64,000 nt of DNA, from positions 1 to 64,000 of the forward strand of contig ONLY01000022.1 in assembly GCA_900318775.1 (NCBI GenBank), read 5' to 3'. Shown here in pieces: positions 8,675 through 16,191 of this stretch (its first letter is position 1; each line of letters begins with the position of its first letter). The notes beneath the pieces are model-generated. The model ran no database searches. It saw only the letters and a program-made list of their open reading frames with translations, and was not told the origin of the DNA. The stretch is from an uncultured Prevotellaceae bacterium. Lineage in GTDB: Bacteria; Bacteroidota; Bacteroidia; Bacteroidales; Bacteroidaceae. The translations under genes were made by a program, and so were the position numbers.

Positions 8675-9484
8675 TTAATGACTTTTTAAATCGCACGCCG
8701 CCTGTTCATAGTCAATTAAATGGTCTATCGTGGGGTTTGTGCCACAGACAGGACACGTGTCACGATGACGCACGCTGACCGTACGGAACTGCATGGTCTT
8801 CGCATCGAATGTCAGCAGGCGATTGGTGAGCAACTCACCCACCCCTGTGAAATACTTCAAAGTCTCTGCAGCTTGAATGGTGCCCAGCATGCCTGCAATA
8901 GCGCCCAGCACACCTGCCTGAGAGCAAGTGGGCACAGCCCCTACTGGAGGAGGTTCTTTAAACATACAACGGTAACATGCCGTACCAGGCAAGTGGGTGA
9001 ATGTCTGCCCATTGAATCTCAGGATACCCCCATGAGAGAAAGGCTTTCCAGCCATCACGCACGCATCGTTGATGAGGAACTTGACGGGGAAGTTATCCGT
9101 ACCGTCCACCACAAAATCATACTCTCTAATAATATCCAGCGCATTGGACGAATCAAGGAATTCATAGTAGGTATCCACCTGCACATCGGGGTTAATAGCC
9201 CGAATCTTCTCTGCAGCACTCTTCACTTTCGGCACACCCACATCCTTTGTGAAATGGATAACCTGACGCTGCAAGTTAGACAGATCCACCACATCTGCAT
9301 CCACAATACCGATGTGTCCGATGCCTGCCGCTGCCAAATAGAGAGACACAGGAGCACCGAGGCCACCTGCCCCCACTACCAGCACACGAGCATTCATAAT
9401 TTTCTCTTGTCCTTCCACACCAACATCCTGCAGAAGGATATGGCGTGAATAACGCTGTATCTGCTCTTCTGTAAAGTCAATCAT
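8675..9484 (-). CDS. ThiF/MoeB-type E1-like carrier-activating enzyme
   Basis: A 269-residue adenylyltransferase/sulfurtransferase of the ThiF/MoeB/HesA family. It should adenylate the C-terminal glycine of the small carrier for thiocarboxylate formation. Visible marks are the nucleotide loop GAGGLGAPVSLYLAAAG with VDADVVDLSNLQRQ (about 35-75), two CxxC pairs (CYRC and CPVC, near 168 and 246) expected to bind zinc, and a cysteine in PTCSQAGVLGAIAG. It has no C-terminal rhodanese domain, so sulfur must come from a partner, probably the desulfurase or TusA-like protein of this operon. The start overlaps the carrier gene's stop (ATGA). A role in thiamine or molybdopterin synthesis is less likely, since no such genes are nearby. 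Confidence 0.85.
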   Translation of the reverse strand: MIDFTEEQIQRYSRHILLQDVGVEGQEKIMNARVLVVGAGGLGAPVSLYLAAAGIGHIGIVDADVVDLSNLQRQVIHFTKDVGVPKVKSAAEKIRAINPDVQVDTYYEFLDSSNALDIIREYDFVVDGTDNFPVKFLINDACVMAGKPFSHGGILRFNGQTFTHLPGTACYRCMFKEPPPVGAVPTCSQAGVLGAIAGMLGTIQAAETLKYFTGVGELLTNRLLTFDAKTMQFRTVSVRHRDTCPVCGTNPTIDHLIDYEQAACDLKSH

Positions 9485-9693
9485 AATGCTCCTCCTCCCA
9501 TGAAATAGAGGAAATCAACCACGTCACCCTCCTTGATTTGAATGGTGTCCCATTCCGTACGGTCCGTGAACTCGTCGTTCACCTGAACCGACACCATATC
9601 AGGTTGTGCCACATCATTCTGTTTGATGAGTTCTGTCAGGTTGAGAGGCAACTGCACTTCCTGCGCCTCTCCATTTACTGTTATCTTTGCCAT
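9481..9693 (-). CDS. ThiS/MoaD-like sulfur carrier with C-terminal GGGAL
   Basis: A 70-residue beta-grasp sulfur carrier. I place the start at 9693 (MAKITVNGEAQ), because upstream codons in this frame do not resemble the family. The protein ends YFMGGGAL. Mature carriers end in Gly-Gly, so two residues beyond the glycines must be removed before activation. This is the situation known for HcyS of Wolinella succinogenes, whose tail is cut by a JAMM protease. It lies directly between the desulfurase and the activating enzyme, overlapping the latter by four bases. HcyS-like fits better than ThiS or MoaD. Confidence 0.82.
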   Translation of the reverse strand: MAKITVNGEAQEVQLPLNLTELIKQNDVAQPDMVSVQVNDEFTDRTEWDTIQIKEGDVVDFLYFMGGGAL

Positions 9694-9775
9694 ATCCTTA
9701 TGAATCTGAAGTTTTTTGAAGTTAAAGGAAAAAATCCATGTCCTCTCCACAAGGAAGAGGAGAGAAGCCCTTGAA

Positions 9776-11311
9776 TCACTTTCTTCCCACAATTTTGCGG
9801 ACTGCAACGACAAGCTTATCCACATCCTCGCGAGTGTTGTACAGAGCGAACGTAGGACGCACACTCATCTCGTAGCCCAGGGCACGAAGGGCGGGTTGGG
9901 CACAGTGATGACCTGCACGCACAGCAATTCCCTCCTTGTCCAGCAGCGTACCGGTTTCGGGGACGGGAATACCATCCAGCACGAAGCTGACCACCGACAC
10001 ACGGTTCTTAGGATTGCCCAGCAGCGTCAAGCCCGGAATTTGAGCCAACTGCTCACGCGCATACTCCGTAAGTTGATGTTCGTGGTGCTCGATGTTTCGA
10101 ATACCAATATGGCGCACATAGTCAAGCGCAGCACCTAGTCCGATGGCATCAGCCACATTGGGCGTACCCGCCTCAAAACGAGCAGGAGGCACATTATATT
10201 CCGTACGTTCGATGGTCACATCCTTAATCATGTTACCACCGCCCTGCCAAGGCTGCATCTTGTCCAAGAGCTCCTTGCGGCCATAAACCACACCAATACC
10301 ATTAGGACCATAAATCTTATGTCCGCTGAAGACGAAAAAGTCAGCGCTCAACTGTTGCACATCCACTGCCGTGTGAGCAATAGACTGTGCACCATCAATC
10401 AGCACGGGGATGTTGTACGAATGAGCGATTTCAATGATACGTGCTACATCGTTGATGGTGCCGAACGTGTTGTTCACATGACCTACCGACACAAAACGGG
10501 TGCGAGGCGTGATGAGCCGTTCAAACTCAGACAGAATCAAGTCCCCGTTCTGGTCTGTAGGGATGGCACGCAAGGTTGCGCCACGCTCCTGACACACACG
10601 CTGCCATGGCACGATATTGGCATGGTGGTCCAGCTCCGACACAATCACCTCGTCTCCAGGCGAGAGAAACTGACGCCCATAGGTCTGAGCCACCAGGTTG
10701 ATACCCTCGGTCGTGCCACGCACAAAGATAATTTCCTCGCTCGATGCCGCATTGATAAATCGCTGCACCTTCTCGCGAGCCTCCTCATAGGCGTCTGTTG
10801 CCCGTGCAGCTAACGTATGGGCACCACGATGGATATTCGAATTATAATTCTTGTAATAATCCGAAATCTTGTCAATAACCTGCAATGGTTTCTGGGTCGT
10901 GGCGCCATTGTCCAACCACACCAGGTCGTGCCCATTCACCTTCTGGTTCAGCACAGGGAAATCCTTCTTGATTTCCTCTGAATTTAGGGTGTCCAGTTCT
11001 TCGTAATTCAGTTCACGCAACTTCTGCGTTTCCGGAATGCCGATACCGAATCCATTCTCCTGAGGAATTGTAGAAGTTGCGGACGACTCCTCCCCTCCGA
11101 GGTAAGGCAAATCCGCATAGCCACTTCCTCCCGCCAACAGCTGCTTGAAACCTGCTTCGATTTCCGCGAGGTTCAGGGATTCATCAGGGAATACACTCTG
11201 ACGAACCTCCTGCACTTCCTCGGGGCAGTACTTCTGTGCAAGTTCCTTCAACTGGGCCAGTGCGCCACCGTCCTGTGCTGGGAAACTATTGAGTTCTGCA
11301 ATATTAAGCAT
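9776..11311 (-). CDS. Cysteine desulfurase with encapsulin-cargo N-terminal extension
   Basis: A 511-residue PLP enzyme of the SufS branch that removes sulfur from cysteine. The core starts near residue 115 (DFPVLNQKVNGHDLVWLDNGATTQKP). The PLP lysine is in FVFSGHKIYGPNG, and the catalytic cysteine is Cys470 in RAGHHCAQPAL. The first 110 residues are not part of normal SufS and include a helical segment and a Gly/Ser/Pro-rich linker (GGSGYADLPYLGG). Family 2 encapsulin cargo desulfurases carry N-terminal targeting extensions of this kind. The start overlaps the shell gene's stop, which supports a shell-cargo pair. Confidence 0.88.
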   Translation of the reverse strand: MLNIAELNSFPAQDGGALAQLKELAQKYCPEEVQEVRQSVFPDESLNLAEIEAGFKQLLAGGSGYADLPYLGGEESSATSTIPQENGFGIGIPETQKLRELNYEELDTLNSEEIKKDFPVLNQKVNGHDLVWLDNGATTQKPLQVIDKISDYYKNYNSNIHRGAHTLAARATDAYEEAREKVQRFINAASSEEIIFVRGTTEGINLVAQTYGRQFLSPGDEVIVSELDHHANIVPWQRVCQERGATLRAIPTDQNGDLILSEFERLITPRTRFVSVGHVNNTFGTINDVARIIEIAHSYNIPVLIDGAQSIAHTAVDVQQLSADFFVFSGHKIYGPNGIGVVYGRKELLDKMQPWQGGGNMIKDVTIERTEYNVPPARFEAGTPNVADAIGLGAALDYVRHIGIRNIEHHEHQLTEYAREQLAQIPGLTLLGNPKNRVSVVSFVLDGIPVPETGTLLDKEGIAVRAGHHCAQPALRALGYEMSVRPTFALYNTREDVDKLVVAVRKIVGRK

Positions 11312-12750
11312 TACTTTTCTACTTTATTTCTGTGCTGATAATCGTGATAGTAACCCACCTCTACATTCTCGAGGACTGCAATTGCGTCGTCCGTAAGAGA
11401 TGCAAGGCTGAAATACTTAGTGAGCAAGTACGAAGCTACACCAAACTTGTCCAGACCCATCAAGCGGGCAGACAGCGATGGAGCAATCTCGCCAGGAATA
11501 CCGCTCTGGTGCAAACCAATCACACCCTGATTCTTCTCACCCACACGCACAAGGATAATCTTGGTGGTACCGACGCCGCGACCCGTCAGATACTGACCTT
11601 CCACCTCTACTTTATCAGAAGGGATGATAGGCACACCACGCCACAGGATGACTCTTGTGCCAAAGAGGTCTGTCGTCACAGGGGGGACACCGCGCCAAGT
11701 GCACTCCCGCTCAAAGGCGGCGATAGCACGAGGATGCGCAATGAAGAAGGCTGGCTCCTTCCACACCAGCGACAGCAGTTCGTCCAGGTCGTCAGGTGTA
11801 GGAGCACCATAACGGGTCGTGATACGATAAGCAGGATTTGCCGCAGCCAGCAGACCAAACTTCTTATTGTTGATGAGTTCCCATTCCTGACGCTCCTTGA
11901 TACTCTCGATAGAGAGCCGGAGTTGCTCTTCCAACTGGTTGTAAGGATTATTGTAGAGGTCGCTCACACGAGTATGCACACGCACTACCGTCTGCAACGT
12001 GTTCAGAGAATACTCCTTTGGATTCTCTTCATAGTCAATATAAGTCTCAGGAATGATGTTATCCTCCTCGTGACCGCTCACCAGGTCAATATGCTTCTCG
12101 CCGTGGTCATTCACCGTAGCCTTCAGGCGCAACTGCTTGTCCACAGCCTTGCTGAATGTCTCACGGAAATCAGGCACCTCCTTGATGAACTTCAACAGTT
12201 CTGTCAGCTTCAAGCCCAAGAATACCGTAGGAGTGATAGCACGTACAGACACTGTAGATTCAGCGTCGTCCAACAAGTCAGCCTCACCGAAGTACTCGCC
12301 ATCGCCCAGCAGAGCAATCCGCAAATCCTCCCCATGTGGGCCCTTGCTGATTACCTCAGCCTGACCGCTCGCCACAATGAAGAACTTCTGCTTATCCTTA
12401 CCCTCCTCCACAAAGAGCTGACCAATCTCCACCTCATTCGTCTCGAACGAACGAGCCAGACGATCCACAATCTCATCCTTAAACTCAGAGAAGAGCGGGA
12501 TAGCCTTCAAACTCTTAGCAGAGAACGAAGGTTCGCCATTCAGATACTGAATATCCAGACGTTCGCTTTTGCGAAGTTCCACCTTCGTGCGGTTCACGCG
12601 GAACGTACCGCCGCTCACCTGCACCCAAGGCAATAATTTCAACAACAATCTCGGAGTGATGCTGCCCATCTGAGGAGCAGTCTTGGTCGTCGTCGCCAGT
12701 CTTCTGGCGGTAGCTGTAGTCACACTACGCTGAAGATTTGAATCTGCCAT
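11311..12750 (-). CDS. Family 2 encapsulin shell protein with cNMP-binding-like insert
   Basis: A 479-residue HK97-fold shell protein that should self-assemble into an icosahedral compartment. I use the ATG at 12750 (MADSNLQRSV) over a TTG four codons upstream. An N-terminal arm (1-60) precedes a cyclic-nucleotide-binding-like domain (about 75-210, IPLFSEFKDEIVDRLA to GDGEYFGEADLLDDAESTVSVRA). The encapsulin body follows (about 245-470, with LNTLQTVVRVHTRVSDLYNNPYNQLEEQLRL, ECTWRGVPPVTTDLFGTRVILWRGVPIIPSDK and the C-terminal LTKYFSLASLTDDAIAVLENVEVG). This matches family 2B. The phosphate-binding cassette lacks the usual arginine, so cNMP binding is doubtful. The cargo is very likely the desulfurase encoded next. 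Confidence 0.88.
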   Translation of the reverse strand: MADSNLQRSVTTATARRLATTTKTAPQMGSITPRLLLKLLPWVQVSGGTFRVNRTKVELRKSERLDIQYLNGEPSFSAKSLKAIPLFSEFKDEIVDRLARSFETNEVEIGQLFVEEGKDKQKFFIVASGQAEVISKGPHGEDLRIALLGDGEYFGEADLLDDAESTVSVRAITPTVFLGLKLTELLKFIKEVPDFRETFSKAVDKQLRLKATVNDHGEKHIDLVSGHEEDNIIPETYIDYEENPKEYSLNTLQTVVRVHTRVSDLYNNPYNQLEEQLRLSIESIKERQEWELINNKKFGLLAAANPAYRITTRYGAPTPDDLDELLSLVWKEPAFFIAHPRAIAAFERECTWRGVPPVTTDLFGTRVILWRGVPIIPSDKVEVEGQYLTGRGVGTTKIILVRVGEKNQGVIGLHQSGIPGEIAPSLSARLMGLDKFGVASYLLTKYFSLASLTDDAIAVLENVEVGYYHDYQHRNKVEK

Positions 12751-12796
12751 AGTTTTTGTCAATTTATAATTATTAAATTAGGAATTTCATGTCCAA

Positions 12797-12818
12797 GTTT
12801 CAGAAGTTAAACTGAAAC
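12797..12818. promoter_or_regulatory. Inverted repeat upstream of the encapsulin gene
   Basis: GTTTCAG and CTGAAAC form a perfect 7-bp inverted repeat with an 8-base centre, about 50 bases ahead of the encapsulin start and inside the only sizeable gap of the operon (12751-12880). It could be an operator or RNA hairpin that adjusts shell expression. A weak TATCTTTTG-like box lies just upstream of it on the minus strand. Confidence 0.35.
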
Positions 12819-12880
12819 AAAAGATAGAGTTATAAGAAACGCCCCTAAACAGGGAACAGAGGGGGGAAGAGGCTCTTGCT

Positions 12881-13105
12881 TCACCTTACAATCGTCACCT
12901 TATGAGTAGTACCCTCTACGTGTTCCACGCTCACCACATTATAGCCCTGGTCCACAGCATTGCGAGGAACATTATCTAGAGGCTCCCCCTCACTGAGCAG
13001 CACTTCCAAAGTGTCGCCTGGCTGCAGTTTGGATAACTCAATCTTTGTTTTGACGAAGGTCATAGGGCAATGCTCCTTCGTGATGTCTAATACTTTTGTT
13101 GCCAT
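12881..13105 (-). CDS. TusA-like sulfurtransferase
   Basis: A 74-residue protein of the TusA/SirA family, which passes persulfide sulfur between partners. The active cysteine is in KEHCPMTFVKTKIEL. The usual CPxP reads CPMT here: the second proline is missing but the cysteine and the following helix are kept. The later hydrophobic strand pattern (DTLEVLLSEGEPLDNVPRNAVDQGYNV) fits the fold. Position in the operon suggests it relays sulfur from the desulfurase or the DsrE2-like protein towards the carrier. Confidence 0.85.
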   Translation of the reverse strand: MATKVLDITKEHCPMTFVKTKIELSKLQPGDTLEVLLSEGEPLDNVPRNAVDQGYNVVSVEHVEGTTHKVTIVR

Positions 13106-13187
13106 AATCCTTATGAAGTTTTTTGAAAGAATTCAATAAATAAAGGAGTGATGAGTTATACTTTCCCATCCAGCCTTTCACCTTCTC

Positions 13188-13667
13188 TTAAATAAACAGC
13201 GTCTGTCCTCCTTCCGAGAGATTCAGGAACGACGCCACGCCCAGCACATCCTTCACCTCGGGGATAAAGTCCTCTCTCTTCAGTCCCAGCACGTGCATGG
13301 CCATCTCGCACGCATACAGATTAATGCCCAGCGCCTTAGCAGCTTCCACCAGTTCCTCCAGCGTTGCCACATTATTCTTGCGCATCAGAGAACGGAAAAT
13401 CTGTGGTCCCGCACCCAGGAAGTTAAAGCGGCTCGTGGGAGTTACTTTCAGACCACCCATCATAAAGCCAAATAGCTTCGTCAGCCAGTTGCCGCCCGTG
13501 AACGAGCGTCCCTGCTTCTGCTTAATTGCATCCAGTCCCCAGAACGTAAAAAAGATATTTACCTCATAGCCCACAGCCGCAGCGCCAGTGGCCAACGTAA
13601 ACACAGCCGTCAGTTTGTCGAAATCGCCACTAAAAGCGATGATAGAAAGTTTTTTTTTCTCAGCCAT
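13188..13667 (-). CDS. DsrE2-like (DsrE/F/H family) protein
   Basis: A protein of 159 residues. I chose the ATG at 13667 (MAEKKKLSIIAFSGDFDKL); the upstream in-frame residues are not family-like. The pattern AVFTLATGAAAVGYEVNIFFTFWGL and a conserved cysteine in NLYACEMAMHVLGL match the DsrE2/peroxiredoxin-like branch, which often accompanies TusA and can accept persulfide. A hydrophobic Gly-rich stretch (about 55-75) is typical of DsrE2 and may touch the membrane. It lies between the TusA-like and MetY-like genes with short gaps, so one transcript is likely. Confidence 0.8.
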   Translation of the reverse strand: MAEKKKLSIIAFSGDFDKLTAVFTLATGAAAVGYEVNIFFTFWGLDAIKQKQGRSFTGGNWLTKLFGFMMGGLKVTPTSRFNFLGAGPQIFRSLMRKNNVATLEELVEAAKALGINLYACEMAMHVLGLKREDFIPEVKDVLGVASFLNLSEGGQTLFI

Positions 13668-13701
13668 ATATATAATAGTTTCAAGTTTCAAATTTTACAT
13701 C

Positions 13702-14889
13702 TCACCTGTTTCTTTCTCCCCCTAACGCTTGTTCTATGTCAGCCAGCAAATCCTCCGGAGCTTCAAGTCCCACCGACAAACGGATAGTAGTCTGTCGCAC
13801 ATCTATCTGCTCCAACTGACGCAGCGGAAAGAGCCCAAAGATTGTCGAGGCAGGATGAATCGCCAGCGTGCGGCTGTCAAAAAGATTCGTGGCACGATGA
13901 ATCAGTTTCAAATTGTTCAAGAACCGGAAACAAGCCTCCTTCGAATCCAGGTCAATCGTCAGCATCGCACCGGCCGTCTTGCCAAACTGTCGCTGAGCCA
14001 GCTCATAATACGGGTTGTCCGGCAGCCCCACATAATTCACTCGCGTGATGCCTGGCACCTCTCTCAAATGCTTCGCCAGCCACAACGCATTCGCAGCTTG
14101 CCGCTGATAGCGCACCTCCAGTGTTTCCAGTCCCAGCGTCTGCATATAAGCCGACTGCGGCGTCATATACACACCCAGGTTAATCAGCAAATCATACTTC
14201 ACATACTTGTTAATCTTAGAAAATGAGCCATAGTCAATAATCAGACCACCCAGCGACGTGCCACCGCCTGAAATATACTTTGTGCTTGACACTACCTCCA
14301 CGTCCACACCCAACTCTTTCAGGTTCATCTCCGTAAACGGAATCGCAGTCGAGTCGGCAATCACAGGCACTCCCTTTCGATGGGCAATCTCTGCAATCCC
14401 CTTCAAGTCAGCTACCTCCATTTGCGGATTCGTTACAATCTCCAGATACACGCAGCACGTCTGTTCATCAATAGAAGCCTCCACCTCCTCCAGATTCGTC
14501 AAGTCTTTCAGTCGGGGCTTCACACCAAAGCGCAGCAGCGTGCCCGAAATCAGCGCCAACGTGTTGCCAAACAAATGGCGGGAAGTCAAGATATTCTTCC
14601 CCTGGGCGCTCACAGCCAGCAACGCCGTACTGATGGCAGCCATACCCGAATTAAACGCCGTCACATGCTCTGCCCCCGCCAGAGCCTTCACTCGCTGCTC
14701 AAAATTTGTCACCGTCGGGTTCGCAATTCTCGCGTAATCAGGAGCCTTGATGCGGTTGCAGAAAGCATCCGCCATCTCCTGCGCATCCTCAAACTCGAAA
14801 GACACATTTGTATAAATAGGAACCGACAGCGAGCCATACACATCAGGTCTCACAAACGGTGTATTGATTGCAATAGTCTGTTTATCCAT
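13702..14889 (-). CDS. MetY-like O-acetylhomoserine sulfhydrylase (Cys/Met metabolism PLP enzyme)
   Basis: A 395-residue PLP enzyme of the cystathionine gamma-synthase / O-acetylhomoserine sulfhydrylase superfamily. Visible marks are VPIYTNVSFEF at the start, YARIANPTVTNFEQRVKALAG (50-70), an active-site lysine in VVSSTKYISGGG and the C-terminal IRLSVGLEAPEDLLADIEQAL. An ATG at 14889 is preferred over a GTG two codons upstream. As the first gene of an operon containing a sulfur carrier, its activating enzyme and a trimming protease, it probably makes homocysteine from acetylhomoserine and protein thiocarboxylate. The family also includes gamma-lyases and synthases, so substrate is inferred from context. 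Confidence 0.85.
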   Translation of the reverse strand: MDKQTIAINTPFVRPDVYGSLSVPIYTNVSFEFEDAQEMADAFCNRIKAPDYARIANPTVTNFEQRVKALAGAEHVTAFNSGMAAISTALLAVSAQGKNILTSRHLFGNTLALISGTLLRFGVKPRLKDLTNLEEVEASIDEQTCCVYLEIVTNPQMEVADLKGIAEIAHRKGVPVIADSTAIPFTEMNLKELGVDVEVVSSTKYISGGGTSLGGLIIDYGSFSKINKYVKYDLLINLGVYMTPQSAYMQTLGLETLEVRYQRQAANALWLAKHLREVPGITRVNYVGLPDNPYYELAQRQFGKTAGAMLTIDLDSKEACFRFLNNLKLIHRATNLFDSRTLAIHPASTIFGLFPLRQLEQIDVRQTTIRLSVGLEAPEDLLADIEQALGGERNR

Positions 14890-14908
14890 CTCCACTTGAT
14901 TTTGAGTG

Positions 14909-14940
14909 CAAAGTTATGGACATCAAGATAAACATACCAA
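14909..14940 (-). promoter_or_regulatory. Promoter of the sulfur operon
   Basis: On the minus strand a -33 TTG (14938-14940) and a -7 TAACTTTG (14909-14916) are separated by 21 bases. This is a good Bacteroidota promoter, about 20 bases ahead of the MetY-like start. The short leader leaves no room for an upstream riboswitch. Confidence 0.7.
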
Positions 14941-15237
14941 CAAGACACATTTCTTTAGAATATAAAATTACAACAATAGAGAGCATTAGAAAATATATCT
15001 ACACAAGTAGTTCTTTTAGACGATTCCTTGCGAAGCGACCCAAACAGTACATTGCCGAGCAAGGCACCAAAATCTGCGTAGTCTTGTTGAATTCCATTCA
15101 GGAGTATGCCACAATTACAACAGCACTCCATGTCCTGCAAACGGGTTCATGGCTATTGTTTATAATGTTAATCTATAAAAAATGGTATTCATGTAAAAAA
15201 AGCGGCCAAATAACACATACATTTCAGCGAATACCCG
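14941..15237. other. Gene-free divergent spacer
   Basis: AT-rich spacer between the sulfur operon and the kinase gene. An open frame of 116 codons crosses it on the plus strand, but it overlaps the operon promoter and has poor codon use, so I do not call it. Confidence 0.5.
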
Positions 15238-15245
15238 TATATTTG
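15238..15245 (+). promoter_or_regulatory. -7 box for the cytidylate kinase-like gene
   Basis: TATATTTGC fits the TAnnTTTG consensus and lies 38 bases upstream of the start codon. Confidence 0.6.
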
Positions 15246-15282
15246 CAACAGAACGTTAACCTATAACAAAAAAACTAATAAT

Positions 15283-15921
15283 ATGAACAAAAACGAGAAT
15301 TTTGTTATCACCATCAATCGTGAGCTAGGTAGCGGCGGACGAACCGTCGGTCGTCTGATAGCAGAGAAATTAGGTGTGCCCTATTTTGACAAGGCGCTTA
15401 TTCAAGCGCTGCAGAAAGAGTATAACCTCTCTGTTGCAGAAATTGAGAAATTGAAAGGACTTAAGCAAGGCTGGTGGGGCGAAGTACAACGCATCTTCAG
15501 CATCGGCCCCGGCATCACCACTAACTATTATATGCCACCACTAGGGGAAGATCCAGACTATTTGACTACCGACGAGGTGTTCGGGACGGAGACAGCAATT
15601 CTGGAGAAACTCGCCACAGAAGGCCCATGCGTCATAGCTGGCCGTAGCGGATTCCATGTATTCCGCAATCACCCCAACCATCTAAGCATTCTCATTCAAG
15701 CATCATTGGAGTACCGACTAGAACGTGTCATGCACAAGCAGAACGTGACCAGGGAAGAGGCCCAGAAAATCATAAAGAAGGTGGATAAGATGCGCGAAAA
15801 CTACGTCAAGAAATATACGGGTTCCTCCCGCTATGACACACGCAACTATCAACTGGTTATTTCTGCCGACGACAAGACAGAAGAGGAAGTCGCTGACCTC
15901 ATCTTGAGGTATATAGGCTGA
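15283..15921 (+). CDS. Cytidylate kinase-like family protein
   Basis: A P-loop protein of 212 residues from the cytidylate-kinase-like family common in Bacteroidota and Firmicutes. The nucleotide loop is ITINRELGSGGRTVGRLIAEKLG (10-33), then VPYFDKALI, CVIAGRSGFHVF and an arginine-rich lid region (EYRLERVMHKQNVTREEA). True cytidylate kinase is encoded at 29647, so this paralogue may have another substrate. It appears to be monocistronic, followed by the 23-bp array and a bidirectional terminator. Confidence 0.85.
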   Translation: MNKNENFVITINRELGSGGRTVGRLIAEKLGVPYFDKALIQALQKEYNLSVAEIEKLKGLKQGWWGEVQRIFSIGPGITTNYYMPPLGEDPDYLTTDEVFGTETAILEKLATEGPCVIAGRSGFHVFRNHPNHLSILIQASLEYRLERVMHKQNVTREEAQKIIKKVDKMRENYVKKYTGSSRYDTRNYQLVISADDKTEEEVADLILRYIG

Positions 15922-15926
15922 CAAAT

Positions 15927-15953
15927 CTTGCGTAGCAATAAAACTACCGAGCC
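15927..15953 (+). repeat. Dispersed intergenic motif, copy 1
   Basis: CTTGCGTAGCAATAAA followed by AC and GAGCC closely matches 38292-38321 (CTTGCGAAGCAATAAA ... GAGCC). Two intergenic copies 22 kb apart suggest a small dispersed repeat, although the match is short. Confidence 0.4.
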
Positions 15954-16016
15954 ATTCAAGTCCCTTGGTTCATAGACCATTGAGAACACGTAGCCGGACT
16001 GCGGGGACACCCCTTT

Positions 16017-16124
16017 TGTAACACTCGCGACAAAATTTGTGTTACAAGTGTAACATAGGCAGTGTAACATTTGTAACACACGGTGTGTTATATTTGTAAC
16101 ACCGGGCGTGTTACAAACGTTACA
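16017..16124 (+). repeat. 23-bp palindromic tandem array (TGTTACA type)
   Basis: Five 16-base units start at 16017, 16040, 16063, 16086 and 16109, exactly 23 bp apart with 7-base spacers. The four good units read TGTTACAAGTGTAACA, TGTAACATTTGTAACA, TGTTATATTTGTAACA and TGTTACAAACGTTACA. Each has TGTwACA-type arms facing inward. The first unit is degenerate. The array lies between the end of the kinase gene and the terminator shared with topB. Confidence 0.85.
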
Positions 16125-16191
16125 CGGTCTATACGGCATGCATGGCAACAGGCACATGTTAGCCCGTCCATGCCGCTTATCCATACCCCCC

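Noticed and set aside
8675-9693. Thiamine or molybdopterin role for the ThiF/ThiS-like pair
   Set aside because: No thiamine or molybdenum-cofactor genes are nearby, and the JAMM, MetY-like, TusA-like and desulfurase neighbours point to sulfur transfer for homocysteine.
11332-12636. Open frame of about 430 codons on the plus strand opposite the encapsulin gene
   Set aside because: The minus strand clearly encodes the shell protein; the plus-strand text is Gln/His/Leu-rich shadow sequence.
14916-15266. 116-codon open frame in the divergent spacer
   Set aside because: It starts inside the sulfur-operon promoter, has no homologue-like pattern and poor codon use, and overlaps the kinase promoter.
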